Assembly: GCF_958979055.1 (NCBI RefSeq)
Contig: NC_084886.1
Location: 48,315,654 to 48,379,653, forward strand
Direction: 5' to 3'
DNA: 64,000 nt
Source: Alnus glutinosa
Taxonomy: Eukaryota; Streptophyta; Magnoliopsida; Fagales; Betulaceae
The notes beneath the pieces are model-generated. The model had not been told where the DNA came from and searched no databases. It was given only the letters and a program-made list of their open reading frames with translations. The position numbers were made by a program, and so were the translations under genes. Shown here piece by piece: positions 32,184 through 43,888 of this stretch (positions are counted from its first letter, which is position 1; each line of letters opens with the position of its first letter).

Positions 32184-33003
32184 TTCCCTTAGCCTTTGTG
32201 ATCTGGCTTTGAACTGCACAAATTGTGAGTATTGGATGTCGAGGTAGAAGGGACTAAAGCCTCCGCCGGGTATAATTCTTGCCGGCAGTCTGATTGTGGA
32301 GGCAGCCGTGGCGAAATTTGCGCCGTGCCTGAAGTTGGTCCCCAAGGAGTCAAGATATGCGCTCAGATACGGGAGACCGACACTCTTTGCTGTAACCATA
32401 CAATTACAATCAAAGTCAAAGAGTTACATCTATTTAAAATAATGTGAAGTCATGGGAATTAATTTTAGGCCAAGTGATGAGAAGGATGAGTCAATAAGAC
32501 TGCAAGATCTGTCCCATTGACAGTAGTTGCTCCAATGGCAGGCAAGAGAGATGAGCCGGTCAGATTTCAGAATGGCCCAGGCCCTTAATAACAGAGGTTG
32601 ATAGGTCACTATGAAACCAAAGAAAATTGTCAAGGCACCACCACTACTCCACCAACTACTAGGCTAATCTCATGAAGGAGGGCTAAGATTAAACGTTAGG
32701 GACGTTTGAGTTTTCGGTCAAAACATACTATTTAAAAAATAGCGACGAATTCAAAACGTGTGATTTGAAAACGTAATTTTTAAAAACGTAGTTAAGTGTA
32801 AAATAAAATTACAATTTGGTCTTTAAAATCGTGTTTTTTTTTTTATAAACGAACCCGTTGCATGCGATTTGAAAGCATCAATTTTTTCACGTTTTTAAAA
32901 TCATCATTTTCTTAAAAACGTACTCCCAAACAATACCGTTTCAGAAATTTTTGTTTTTATTTTTTTATTAAAAAAAACATTTTTAATTTAAGCCAGTATA
33001 AAG

Positions 33004-33038
<35 letters not shown>

Positions 33039-33318
33039 TAATAATGGAAAGAAAAAAAAAAAAAAGCAAGACAATTCAACTCAACACAACTTGAGGGAGG
33101 TTTCGATCAGTTTTGCACAAAGTACATCTTTTTCTTTTCTTTTTTGTCTGGCTTGGGGGGCAAAAAAATTCTACTAAGTTACCACTTCACCAACCATTCT
33201 TTTTTATCACCCCCACACACACACACACACAAAAAAGAAAAAAGAAAAAGGGGACGGTACTAAATTATCTTTTCATCACATCAAGAAACTCTTTACCAGG
33301 CTCTTTCCTAAGTAAAAG

Positions 33319-33376
<58 letters not shown>

Positions 33377-34269
33377 TGCTACATTTTTCAAAATTTTTTT
33401 CTCCAAAATTTGATTCATAAATTATGTGTTACAATCTTATATAATTTGTTATTTAAAAAAAAAAATATGTCATTATTATTTCATGGAATTGTTACAAATG
33501 ATGAAAACTGTGGCATTCTTCTAGTTTGGATTTGACAACAATTGGAAAAGTTCACTGGGTTTGGTATGGTACCCCATGGATCCTAATGGTTTTTTGTTTT
33601 CTTCTGGGGGACTGTTCTTAGGCAGTTTTCTTCAGGACAGCCCGTGATGCTGCCCCTGCTGCATGTTCTGCTTTTCCACCATTTCTGTATGGACTATGAA
33701 GGAAAAATTGCCGAGTATCAATGAGAAGAAAGAAAAAAAGAGAGTGTATCTGGGTCTCCATGGGCCTACTAGTATCGCAAATTTCATTCTATGTACTCTG
33801 TTTTCAATTTCTGCAATATTTCACACAACAAAAAACACTTCTTTCCACCATTAATTACACGCTGAAATGGGTAGCTGGAAGATCTCACTCAGCATTAGCA
33901 AATGAGGAAAATAGTCTATTAATTCCAGTAGCTATCACCATCTAATTCCATGATAGTTAGTATATATATAAGCCTGAGATACATATTTATAACAATAACA
34001 TACGTACCCATGAAATCGATCATAAGCCGGCCATCTGAGAACCTTCCGGCGGGCATGTGAAAATAGGTCTCCCCATAAGGCGGCGTCGGTGTTATAAGGG
34101 TAGCAGATAATCCACCGGTATCAGAATTTGAGTCTCCGAAGTTGAAGATTGCCGGAAAGTCACAGTTTTTCAAAGCAAAAACAGGGTTCAGTGTGGAAGC
34201 ATACAATAAAAGCATGCAAAAGCAAGAGATCAGACAAGTTGTAAAGTTGAGAATGATAGGAGACTCCAT
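29987..34269 (-). CDS. GDSL esterase/lipase, complete (copy A)
   Basis: Five exons on the - strand: 34269-34008, 32389-32180, 31003-30834, 30579-30315, 30219-29987 (TGA). Junctions are GT-AG, phases agree, product 379 aa, usual for the family. A signal peptide (about residues 1-32, ending NPVFA) points to secretion or the cell wall. Block I FNFGDSNSDTGG carries the nucleophile Ser. Block II reads NFATAAST, with Ala where the oxyanion Gly is often found. Block III TFDIGQNDL supplies Asn, and block V DGIHYTEAAN the Asp and His. The order is that of SGNH hydrolases of the ENOD8/FXG1-like plant branch, which act on acyl or acetyl esters; the substrate is unknown. A TATATA box at 34371-34377 lies about 100 bp upstream. 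Intron 1 (1.6 kb) and intron 2 (1.2 kb) hold repeats. Copy B at 46.7-49.2 kb is a pseudogene. Confidence 0.93.
31452..31642. mobile_element. MITE-like inverted-repeat element in GDSL intron 2
   Basis: Left end GTTATATACTACACTTTCAT and a matching inverted right end near 31,612-31,642 (AAGAGTATAGTATATAATAA). The (TA)n at 31,526-31,542 is inside. It belongs to the same dispersed family as 51,331-51,502. The corresponding part of copy B lacks it. Confidence 0.55.
32119..32178. repeat. (TA)n microsatellite next to GDSL exon 2 donor
   Basis: About 30 TA units run directly into the donor of GDSL exon 2 on the - strand (the exon ends at 32180, so the intron starts GTATATAT). Copy B has only a few units here, so the array expanded in copy A. 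Confidence 0.95.
32690..32960. mobile_element. MITE-like repeat in GDSL intron 1
   Basis: The ends are roughly inverted (AGGGACGTTTGAGTTTTCGG on the left; CGTACTCCCAAACAATACCG on the right), with TTTTAAAAACG motifs inside. A diverged equivalent lies at 48,205-48,430, so it predates the duplication. Similar fragments lie near 22.9 and 53.35 kb. Confidence 0.5.
33010..33037. repeat. (GA)n microsatellite
   Basis: A run of GA units in GDSL intron 1. It is not present at the matching place in copy B. Confidence 0.9.
33320..33372. repeat. Compound (TA)n(GA)n microsatellite
   Basis: TA units change directly to GA units in GDSL intron 1. Absent from copy B. Confidence 0.9.
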
Positions 34270-35192
34270 ATTTGGAGAAAGGAAAGGAAACCAAGACGCT
34301 AGCTAGGGAGTTTGATGTTTGGAATGGAAGGAAAGATGGACGGACATCTATCTCTTACACAATTACGAAGTATATATCTAGAAAGATTGTACTTGTCAAA
34401 GGTACGTTGCTTTCCCATTCGTCTTTGAAATCTCTAGTGATAAGCTTACGAGGAAATTTTGGTTTCAAAGATGTGTATTTTAAATTCTAGAAGACTTATT
34501 ATAACTTTTACTGTAATTTGCTTATAAATTTGATGCGACAATTTATAATTAGTGAAATAATTAAGTATGTTCACTCATCACCCTTCACGTGAGCATAAGA
34601 GCTTAATCATTTAATCAATTATGAACCATCACGATAAATTTGTATGAAAATTATAGTAGAAGTTGATAAGGATATTGGTAACGAATATTGAGAAAAAGAA
34701 AAATTCCACAAGCATGCATGATGGGGCAATCTGATCAGTATTCTCCAATTCTCAATAGGACCAAGTTTTGCTTTTCTTAAAAAAAAAACATTCAAAAAAA
34801 AAAAAAACAACGCTAGACATAAAACTATAAAACGTTGACAAACAAATCCTTATAATTTTACGGGTTGCAACAGCCATAAACAGATTGACAGTTACAGGCA
34901 TAAAACTTTTAGATAAATGTTATTTTGCATTATCCCAGCATATTCAATTGACGTTTTCTTCTTTGTAATTAAGATTGATCTAAAAGTTAATTGAACATAC
35001 CACGCCAATTGAGTATGTTGGGAGAATGCAAAATAGCATTTCTCAAATTTGTAATAGGCAATGTGAAACAAGCTGGTACTGAATCTTCCTTCCTCTTCGC
35101 CAAGTAAAGAAAATAATTGATTTATGTTCTTCATTCCATCAATAGTGCCATAAGTGTAGTTATGAAAAAAGTAAAGAAGTGAATGTAGTTGA
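34270..35192. other. GDSL promoter and flank
   Basis: Holds the TATATA box at 34371-34377 on the - strand and the right edge of the duplicated block near 34,592. Beyond that is AT-rich DNA up to the poly(T) end of the LINE at 35,193. No gene is seen. Confidence 0.6.
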
Positions 35193-36004
35193 TTTTTTTT
35201 TTTTTTGATAATAATAATATAATCTTCATTGAAATCAAATAGGATGACCTTTCTCATCAAGCACAAGTAAATGAATACATTGAGGATACTCACCTATCGA
35301 GGTGAAGTCTAAAGACTGATTCACAGCCAATTTAGCCAGTGTATGTGCAACTTTATTACCCAACCGATTGACATGTTTGATATCCAACGGTTCTACCCTT
35401 TCAAGTAAAACCTATGTGTCTTCAATCAAATGCCCATAATCATGACTCCAACACTGACCGGGATTATTCAAAGCCATCACAATAGACAAAGCATCACCTT
35501 CAATAATCATTTGCTGCCACTCTTGATCGACACTAAACTTGACAGCCTCCCACACTGCAAGAGCTTCTGCCATCGTTGAGTCCATAAGAAACGGCACACA
35601 CTTCGTCATAGCAGCCACCACATCCCCTTTATCATTGCGACCTACCACTCCAGTCCCCATCCTCCCCAAATCCGGACGAAGTGCCGCATCCCAATTGAGC
35701 TTCAAAACGCCTGCTGGAGGTCGAGACCAATTCGACGAGAGCCGAGGGATACCCGACCTACCCAAGACATGTGATGGGCCTACCATGAATGATGGGCCCC
35801 ATGGTAGGCCGAATCTTAAAGATCCCTTACAAGTTCCAGATGGGCCAATCATAAAGTCAAGGGCGAAGAAGATCAAGGAGGCAATGCAAGGATTGGTGCA
35901 ATCCACTTGGGCAGAGTTTGCAAATTTATCGAGCAAGACTCCAACATTCAAGATAGGCTTGAAAGAAGAAAAACCAACTTTAATTCATGTGATACAAGCA
36001 ACAG

Positions 36005-37945
36005 ATGGGGGCGGCATAGCCTAGTGGTTTCTTGCAACTCTTTATTTTACTAAGTATAGACATGTGGGCCTATTTTTATGTTTCTATGGTTGTAGGCCTT
36101 TAGGCCTATTTGTTTTATTAAGTGGACTTCTTTTATTAGCTATAGAAGTGTAGTTTATGATATTTTGGGCTTGAAGATGTTCAGCCCATGTCTTTTAATT
36201 GATGTAGGCCTTAGTAGGTTAGGGTTTTATAGAGAGGTTTTAAAAAGACTTGTAGCCGCATATTGATGAGAATGTAAAATATTATATTTTTCCCCTTTAT
36301 ATTTAATCTCTTATACTTATTTAATGCCTAAATACACTCATTTTTCTTATATTTTGATTTAGGATACAAATTGAGGCATTAAATGCAAAACAAAGCTAAT
36401 TTGGCGATTTTGGACAGTTTTGACATCAGTTCGTAATCTGGGCATAACTCTCTCATAAAAGCTCCGATTGAGATGATTCAAGATGCTGTGAAACGCCAAG
36501 AAAAAAATCTACAACTTTTATGTTTTACGTTTTGAGAGATACAGGATGAATCAAGGTCGAAATCGGGCTTGAAGTTGACGTTCTGAGGTGGATCTGATGC
36601 GATTTATTTTAGGAAGTTTTCAGATATGGAAATTTCTTTACTTTGAGCCTTTTCATAATCATCCAATCAATTCCAGCCAAGCAAAGCAATAAATACAAAG
36701 TCAAGCAAAAGAAAGAAAAGGAAGGAAAAGATGCTAGAGGACCAAGAAAATAAAGAAGATATTCGTGGGGACCACGTGGAAGAAGACAACATGAAAGGAG
36801 CATCTCTTTCCATGACAAAGGAATTTGACTTTCTCTCCATACTTGGCAGATTTGTGGGGACTTAGACAAGAAAGAATCGAGAAAGCATATGGCAACAAAA
36901 TTTCCCATTGAAATCATCACCTTCCTAATTATCCTAGCATTTATTTTATGTTTAATATTTTCCTTAATTAGTCAAGATTTGGGTAGTGTAATTTTAGGAT
37001 AGTATTTGGAATATCTTTCATTAGAAGATTTCCTAGGCTTATAGCATATGGGATGAAACGTGTATAAAAGGGGGGAACCATGACACACCTTAGACCTTCT
37101 ATCTTACAACACACATCTCCAATCTTCTATCTTTCATCTTCTCCCCTCTTCTCTAAGTTTTAGTCATGGCCCTGCGTGGCTAAACTTTCATAATTGGTCG
37201 AAGGAAACGGAAGCCTCGGAATCAATAAAACTGTGAGATCTAATTTGTTTTTATTGTTCAATTTATGCTTTGAGTATCAGATGTTCTTCTACACTTATTT
37301 TCATGATTGTCTCGTTTAATTGCTAGGAGTACTACTAGTTTATTATTCGTTACAATCTATCGCTAGGTTGGATATCAAATCCGTAATTGTTTGATCCCTC
37401 CAATCTATGAAGCAACTAAGATTTAATGATTTGCCGCGTCTAAGCAATTATTAAATCTTAGGAAGAACATCCGACGAAATTAAATGCAACCGCGTGGCTT
37501 GTGTTGTTTCACTTCATCGATCTCTCTAATTATTAAGGCTGCTACTAGATTAAACCTATAGCGCGTGTCTTGGGTTGTTTAGTAGTTAGGGTTAATTAGA
37601 GCGCGTCTAACTCTAATTAACTACTACTAAGGGGAGATAGGAAAACAGTTCCAACGATGAATATTCAAAGTATGAATTGATATATATTTGCATCGATGAT
37701 TAGTTGTAAAATTCCGATGGTGGAAGTTGACTTAGACCAATGTTTCTTACTTGATTGATATTTTAATTTGAATTGTTTCTTAGTTGTTTTTCTTAAAATT
37801 ATTTTCATACTTAAAACCCCCCCCCATCCTTGTTCACGTAGCATAAAACTCGGCTAATTACTCTCTGTGGGATCGACCCTTACTTGCACTACTACATATA
37901 TTTTAGAAGTAAGGTTTTTATTTTTGGGTGCTCGCGACAGCACGC
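36005..37945. mobile_element. LTR-type fossil fragment nested in the LINE
   Basis: About 1.9 kb without LINE similarity interrupts the LINE between its zinc-knuckle and RNase H regions. TATAAAAG at 37,063-37,070 is followed by a pyrimidine-rich start region. The right part (37,830-37,935), with GTGGGATCGACCC, resembles the end of a long terminal repeat plus leader of Ty3-type elements. No internal coding region is present, so it is probably a solo LTR or a remnant. Exact ends and flanking duplications were not resolved. It is younger than the LINE. Confidence 0.5.
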
Positions 37946-38678
37946 CACATATGCTAGACAAGTTGATTGCGAATGAAGTTTTGTTCTTCATAGAAAACTT
38001 TTTCAGTTTTCTCTACTTGTTCTTGATTGATCTAAGAACTTATCAAAGGCAAACCCTTTGTGGCGTTCTAACCAAATTTAGGTTCTTGGAACAAGATTTC
38101 AACGGGTCTAGATTCTTTGGACTTGATACTTGGCTTTCTTGGGTAGATTTCAATTTGTTTGTGGGTTTAAAGGGGATTTCATCCTGCGGGTTCACATCAA
38201 CATGTCTCTCCGTTGCAGTGGTTTCAAGCTCCTGCATCACCCCTTTCACTTTGTTCAAGACTTGGACAAGAGATTCCCAGCCACGATCAAAGACAAAAGA
38301 GTTTCTACGAAGCCACATAAACCACATAGTAATCAACACCTCTCCGAAAGACTTCACATCCAGTTTTTCACTCAGCTCTCGGATGAAACCAAAACCAAAA
38401 CTATCATCTTCCTCTAATTTTAACTTTTGTATCTTTCTTGTACTCTCCTGCCACAAATGCCACCGAGGAAGGGCAAGTCCACAAAAGATGGGAAGGACTT
38501 TCAGGATGTATTAGGCAAAACGGACAAAAAGGATCCTCCACAACCTTTCTCTGAAGCAAGCTTACCTTGGTTGGAAGAATATCATTACACACCTTCCACA
38601 CAAAGTTCTTTACCACTGGGGGTAAGGGCAGATTCCAAAGAAACTTCCAAAAACTTTGAATATCAAGTATTCTAGAAC

Positions 38679-38861
38679 GAGTAATGATTGAACACCACCT
38701 AAAGATACAACTTTTCACCACCTTGCCTATGTGGCAAGGTGGTCCCCTATCTTAATTTATTTTTAAAAAATAAAAAAACTCAAAAAGTAGTGGGGGACCA
38801 CCTTGCCACATGGGCAAGGTGGTGAAAAGTTGTATCTTTGGGTGGTGTTCAATCATTACTC
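38679..38861. mobile_element. Mutator-like MITE with long TIRs inserted in the LINE
   Basis: A 183 bp near-perfect palindrome. The left arm starts GAGTAATGATTGAACACCAC and the right arm is its inverse; the arms run about 70 bp around a short AT-rich loop (38,750-38,790). The flanks TTCTAGAAC (38,670-38,678) and TCCTAGAAC (38,862-38,870) form a 9 bp duplication with one mismatch, the length typical of Mutator-like elements. No coding capacity. Confidence 0.85.
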
Positions 38862-40871
38862 TCCTAGAACACTCACCTTTGCCTGCAAGCCGTCTTTCTA
38901 GCTCAAGATAGTACGCATTTCACACCGTAAAAACGCCATGTTTTGTGCCCCTCCAAATCAGCCTATCCTCTCACAGCAAAGGACCGGGAATCAAACGGCT
39001 AATCATTTCCACCTCCACGGGGTCGAAATATTCGCCAAGGATATTAGTCTTCCATCTGCTTGTGAGTGGATCAATGAGCGAACAAACCTTGTCCTCATTA
39101 TCCAAGCCGTTAGGGGGAGAATGAACCAGAAAATCATAAGAGTTGGGCAGCCACTTATCACCCCATATTCGAATCTTCTCTCCATTCCCTACACGCCATA
39201 TTAATCCATTCTCTAGAACTGGGCGAGCCTTCAAAATATTGCGCCAAGAAAAAGAGGGATTGTGACCCAACGTTGCTAAGAGAAAGGATCCTCTGGGAAA
39301 GTACTTATCATTCATAATTCTGCCAACCAAGGGATTGAGGTCTTGGATTAACCTCCATCCCTGTTTGGCGAGAAGAGAAAGATTAAAAACTTCCAAGTCT
39401 CTGTAGCCTAGACCCCCATTAAGCTTGGATTGCCCCAATCTTGACCATTTCATCCACTTTAAACCTTTTGAAGAGCTCGTGTTACCCCACATTAACATGT
39501 TCATCACCTTTTCCAGATTCGTACAAAGGGTCTTCGGAAGCTTGAAAACACTCATAGAGTAGGTGGGAATGGCTTGGATCACAGACTTGAGGAGCACCTC
39601 CTTCCTTGCCTAGGAGAGGAATCTTTCCTTCCACCCATCTATCTTCTTTCTAACCCGGTTAAGTATGCCTTCAAAAGTCCTCCTCTTCGATCTACCAACC
39701 AAAGCAGGTAATCCAAGATGCTTCTCAAAAGAGTTTGTTGCCGAAATGCCACTAGAAGATAAAATGGACTCTCTGAACTCTCGTGTGGTGTTTCGGCTAT
39801 GGAAGATAGAGGTTTTTGAAACATTTAATTTTTTACCTAAAGCTGCTTCATACTGGTTGAGGAGGTGACAGATATTTCCCCATTCTCGTGAGGTAGACTG
39901 ACAAAACAGGAGACTATCATCAGCGAAGAAGAGATGACTAAGCTGATAACCTCTATGAGAAATCGAAACCCCAGTGAGACTCCCCTCCAACCTGTGTTTC
40001 AGCAGCAGGGAGCTTAAACCTTCAGTGCATAGCAAAAATAGGTAGGGGGATAGGGGATCCCCCTGCCTTAGGCCTCTGGAGGGATGAAATTGACCTTGGG
40101 GGACTCCATTAAGCAGCACTTAGAAGGACACTGATCACACACAAATATTGACAATCTGGATCCACTGATCAGCAAACCCCATTTTCCTCATCACTGCTTC
40201 CAAATAGTGCCATTCCACCCGGTCGTAAGCTTTGCTCATGTCTAACTTTATCGCCATATACCCTTTTTTGCCTCTTATCCGAGTACTCATTGTATGCAAA
40301 GCCTCATATGCAACAAGAACATTGTCCGTAATGAGTCTCCCCGGGACAAATGCACTCTGCTGAGGAGAAATAATGTCGACAAACTACAGGTTGAGCTAAG
40401 AAAGAATCTCGGATTGCTGTGTCAAAGTTAATTTTGGCTAGTAGGAGGTATCCAGCGTTCCAAGGGAGTTGGGATTTGATGCCAAGCAGTGTAGTGCTTC
40501 ATAGAAGTCTTGTTAACATGCTGAGAGACTTTGATATCACCAAAGGAGAGAGCATCATGAAAGGCTTTGTTTCTGTAATAACACAAAAGATCACAAGACA
40601 CAGCTGCAAAAATTTGAAACCTATAATGATTTGTTGTAGAGATTCCTAGAGATGTTGGCCGGGGAGATAATCAATTTGACCCAATCCACCATATTGGAGA
40701 AAAGGGCTTTAAGTGAGCTCAGCTAATTATGAAAGTGAATGTACAAGGTTCTTATAATATTTGTCTTTGTTATATTATGTTTCTGTCCAAATCATTGTTA
40801 AGTGAATGTACAAGGCTCAGTCTACTGTCCTTCAAGCTCTTTTGCATCTAGCTTGTTACAACATTAATTGC

Positions 40872-41275
40872 CACAACACTATGCAATCAATTTTTGTTAA
40901 TTCTTCTAGAAATTGAATTTAGAGGTGGCTCTTTGATCTGTCAAATGGAAATTACTAACTATAGATGCGAGTCATTGCTACTATTCAAAGGGTACAAGAA
41001 CCCAGTTTCAAAGATATCATTCTTGTTACTTTTGACGTACGTAATTGAAGATTATTATGCATAAAATCCACAACATTATCTAATCAATTTTTGCTAATTC
41101 TTCCAGAAATTGACTTAGAGGCGGCCTTGAAGTTGATTATTTGATCTGTCAAATGGAATATGATTAGGACTACTAGCTACTTCAATTTTTCAGAAACTAT
41201 GTGATTCATTGCTACTCTCCAGATTCCAAAGGCCAGGGTACAAGAATACACTCCAAGATATCATATGACATAGTT
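40872..41275. repeat. Imperfect direct repeat, period about 200 bp
   Basis: Both copies contain CACAACA(C/T)TAT, ATCAATTTTTG(T/C)TAATTCTT, GATCTGTCAAATGGAA, TTCATTGCTACT-like and AAGATATCAT motifs in the same order. The copies differ by many substitutions and small indels, so this is an old duplication. Confidence 0.75.
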
Positions 41276-42289
41276 GAATGTTATTATGCATAAAACATAT
41301 GTGATACAAGAGGAAAGAGCAAGATGCCCAACGGATACAAATAAAACATACAACCCACAAAAACAAAAAAGAAAAACTACCACGAACAGCAAAGGACATC
41401 GAATGGAGAACGCAGACAACAACACGTATCCGACAGTAGCGGAGGCAATCTAAAAAGAGCAAGTGGAAATGGAAGAGAGGTCCCGTCCAATAAAGATTTT
41501 GACCTAAAGATGAAGATCAAGGGCTAAGAGCACCATCAAGGCGCCACTAACGCCCTACGTACGGTCCACTGCCACGCGTGTGCGCGTGCGTCTCCTGCTT
41601 AATTTGCACCATATTAAAGTGTACACATAAGTGCATGGATTAAGATCTCCTACGATATTACAAAAGTTGTAAATTCTTTTATTGACAAATAAAATGAAAG
41701 AGTGCGGATAGGACTAGGATTGGATAACCGTGTCACTTAAATCCATTAATATTTAAGAAAATCATATGAACTACATCACGTGGGCCAATAAAATTCTTAC
41801 ATTTTCCCATTTGGCCCATATGACAATAATATTTGTTGGGCTCGATAAGGTTAACATTACACTCGTAATATATCTAATCCATCATTACTTTAATTTGGTC
41901 ATCGTAATACCATAGTCAAACAGCCTACTAGTGCGAGTTATGGCGGTTGTACATCAATAATGAGACAATCCCTTCTTTGTACGAGAACACTAGCAACCTA
42001 TTCAATCACTGTTCATAAATGAGAAGTGTTTGCACAAGGTTCAATAAAAATGTCTTTTGTCAAAGATAATTGTTAAAGCATTTTCAAAATTAATATGTAC
42101 ATATATTTATTTTGTGTTTTGGGAATGATTTGAAAAGAAGGTTTTTAAAGAGTATTAAATGAAGATAGTCACACATAAAAAATAAAAAAATAAAAAATAA
42201 AAGAAGCAAAAAAAAAAAGTGTAGTTGGCATTTATAAGGCCCAATACATTTCAAGTATTTAAAGTAATGCTTAGGTGTATGCACACTAC

Positions 42290-42679
42290 GGATTAGGATC
42301 CCCTACAATTTTAATAAAATTGAACATCCTCAAATTACGAAATTTATATCATTTTTAGGCATCAAAACGCTTAGAAAGTGTACATATTAAAAATGTGGAA
42401 TGTTATCGGGGCAACCAGAAAGAATTTTCCTCCCAAAAAAACTTATTCTTCACTTTTACAGAAACATCTCTTATTTAGAAAACCAAAAGATAGTTTTTGC
42501 TCAAAACTTTTTTACAATATATAAAGCAAAAACTTGATGAAAATATACTAAATTCCCAACTGTAACATGCCACATTTTTAATATGTGACATTTTTTAAGT
42601 GTTTCGATGCCTAAAAATGGCATAAATTTCGTAACTTGAGAATTTACAATTTTGTTAAAATTGTAGGGGATCCTAATCC
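42290..42679. mobile_element. Long-TIR palindromic MITE (390 bp)
   Basis: The left end GGATTAGGATCCCCTACAAT and the right end are inverse copies. Complementarity continues inward through CTCAAATTACGAAATTTAT, GGCATCAAAACGCTTAGAAA and ATATTAAAAATGTGG. I could not define a flanking duplication. No coding capacity. Confidence 0.8.
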
Positions 42680-43694
42680 TTCATAAGTGGTATCTCACAA
42701 TCACCTGCTTAAATTTTTTCAAATTATAACAAAATAATTTTGAGAGGATACTAATTCACTACGAGCCTAAATTCTTAAATTTAGAATTTAAGAAAACCAC
42801 TCAAAATTGTAGCGGATCTCTTTATGTAACAATAATCCGAATTATAGTAAAAGTTGTAGTAGGTAAGCATTTTCCAATTCTATAAATTTTATCCGATAGG
42901 AAACTTTGTCATGCCTGTGATTTTATTGTAAAATGTGGTTCCATGAATACCTTTAAAAAGAAAACCTTTTTCTGAAATTCATTTATTTGGAGTGTCGTGT
43001 GACATTTACAATCTATATATAACTTGGGTCAAGATTCATATCGCTTTCTACATCTTGTATGTGGATCAAAATCTATCTTTTAAGTCTACACATTTTGTAG
43101 TTATATGTAAGTATCTTATCTTTCAAAGCTTGATCAATTATTGTCCTGGCTCGTGATTTGAATTTTGCCACTTATCGTACAGGTTGAGTTGGAATTTGAG
43201 GATGAGCACAAGCTGAAAATTTTGACCATAAACTCAAGAGAATAACCAGAAAAAGATTACTCAAGAAATCCAAAATTTTCAAATTAAATGAAAGGAACTG
43301 GGAAGAAATTGTGGCTTTAGAGTATTTACATCTCGCTCAACAAATTTGCTCCCCATTTTAGCTAAAAAATTTCATTTTTCTATTTTTACTACCCATTTTT
43401 CTAAAGCACTAACTTTCGGCCCTCTATTTTAGCTTATTCACTTTCATTATTTCATTTAAATATTCTTTTACAAGAATTTTCTTTATTTTTTATTGAGAAG
43501 AGGGAGAATGTTAAAAATTAAAAAATGCACTTTTAGAAGTTGATCAAATGTTTCTCTAAATTGCTAAGCTTAATGCAACTACTTTTGCTAACATTTGGCT
43601 AGTGCTCTGCCAAACTCATATCAATCGTATAACTTATTAGAAATATCACACTAATGGCTTAATATAGCATTGGAAATTTTTAGCAAAACTTTCT

Positions 43695-43888
43695 CAACCA
43701 AAACCACATCAGTTCATACACCATCTTCCTTATAGTTCAGCAAAAGTTTGGTTCTCCGGCGGATTAAGCTCCAATTGTGCTTAGAAATGTGGGGTATGCA
43801 TTGGATTTCATCAACCTGAGTAAATCTGCTCTCGTCGATGTTAAAGAAAGATATGATCCCTCTCTTTATAGATTTCCCATGAAACTGT
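43695..43888 (-). pseudogene. Fragment of the At4g08330-like gene at the tandem-duplication junction
   Basis: On the - strand this encodes GKSIKRGIISFFNIDESRFT, then QVDEIQCIPHISKHNWSLIR and RRTKL, nearly identical to residues in exon 2 of the intact gene at 50.6-51.0 kb. At RRTKL it is fused to sequence matching the gene's 3' flank (50,413-50,457). The coding end (50,458-50,825 equivalent) and the gene's 5' half are absent. Its right edge abuts the start of duplication unit 2. It is best read as the remnant of the first unit's copy of the neighbouring gene, not as a working gene. Confidence 0.85.

Larger units (their letters stand above)
27598..34592. repeat. Tandem duplication, unit 1 core (GDSL copy A)
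   Basis: Matches 43,889-49,553 in the same orientation. Shared landmarks are TTTTAAGAGCC at the left edge, a hAT-like MITE, the GDSL exons 1-3 and introns, and the promoter with flanking sequence up to the motif ATCACCCTT. Unit 1 retains GDSL exons 4-5, which unit 2 has lost. Confidence 0.9.
35193..40732 (-). mobile_element. Broken L1-type LINE with RNase H domain, carrying nested insertions
   Basis: Read on the - strand. Reverse transcriptase at 40,400-39,610 ([52 protein letters not shown]). Then 39,597-38,971 (GGLGYRDLEVFNLSLLAKQG), a zinc-knuckle domain at 38,721-38,404 (LPPVVKNFVWK, CPFCLIHPESPSHLLWTCP), and an RNase H domain at 35,840-35,290 (LNWDAALRPD, DSTMAEALAVWEAV, IIEGDALSIV, VNRLGNKVAHTLAKLA). 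The 3' end is the poly(T) at 35,193-35,206. AAGTGAATGTA at 35,177-35,187 and 40,733-40,743 is a candidate target-site duplication, but it also recurs at 40,800, so the 5' limit (40,380-40,732) is uncertain. Several stops and frame changes break the ORF. An LTR-type fragment and a MITE interrupt it. Confidence 0.85.
40733..43694. other. Intergenic repeats between LINE and duplication unit 2
   Basis: No gene recognised. Contains an imperfect direct repeat (40,872-41,040 and 41,070-41,275) and the palindromic element at 42,290-42,679. The short GC-rich stretch at 41,525-41,600 has no recognised feature. Confidence 0.6.

Noticed and set aside
35539-36024. A 161-codon + strand open frame
   Set aside because: It lies opposite the LINE RNase H domain, which explains the open frame.
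36005-36030. A tRNA A-box-like sequence (GCATAGCCTAGTGG)
   Set aside because: There is no B box or cloverleaf downstream, so it is not a tRNA gene.
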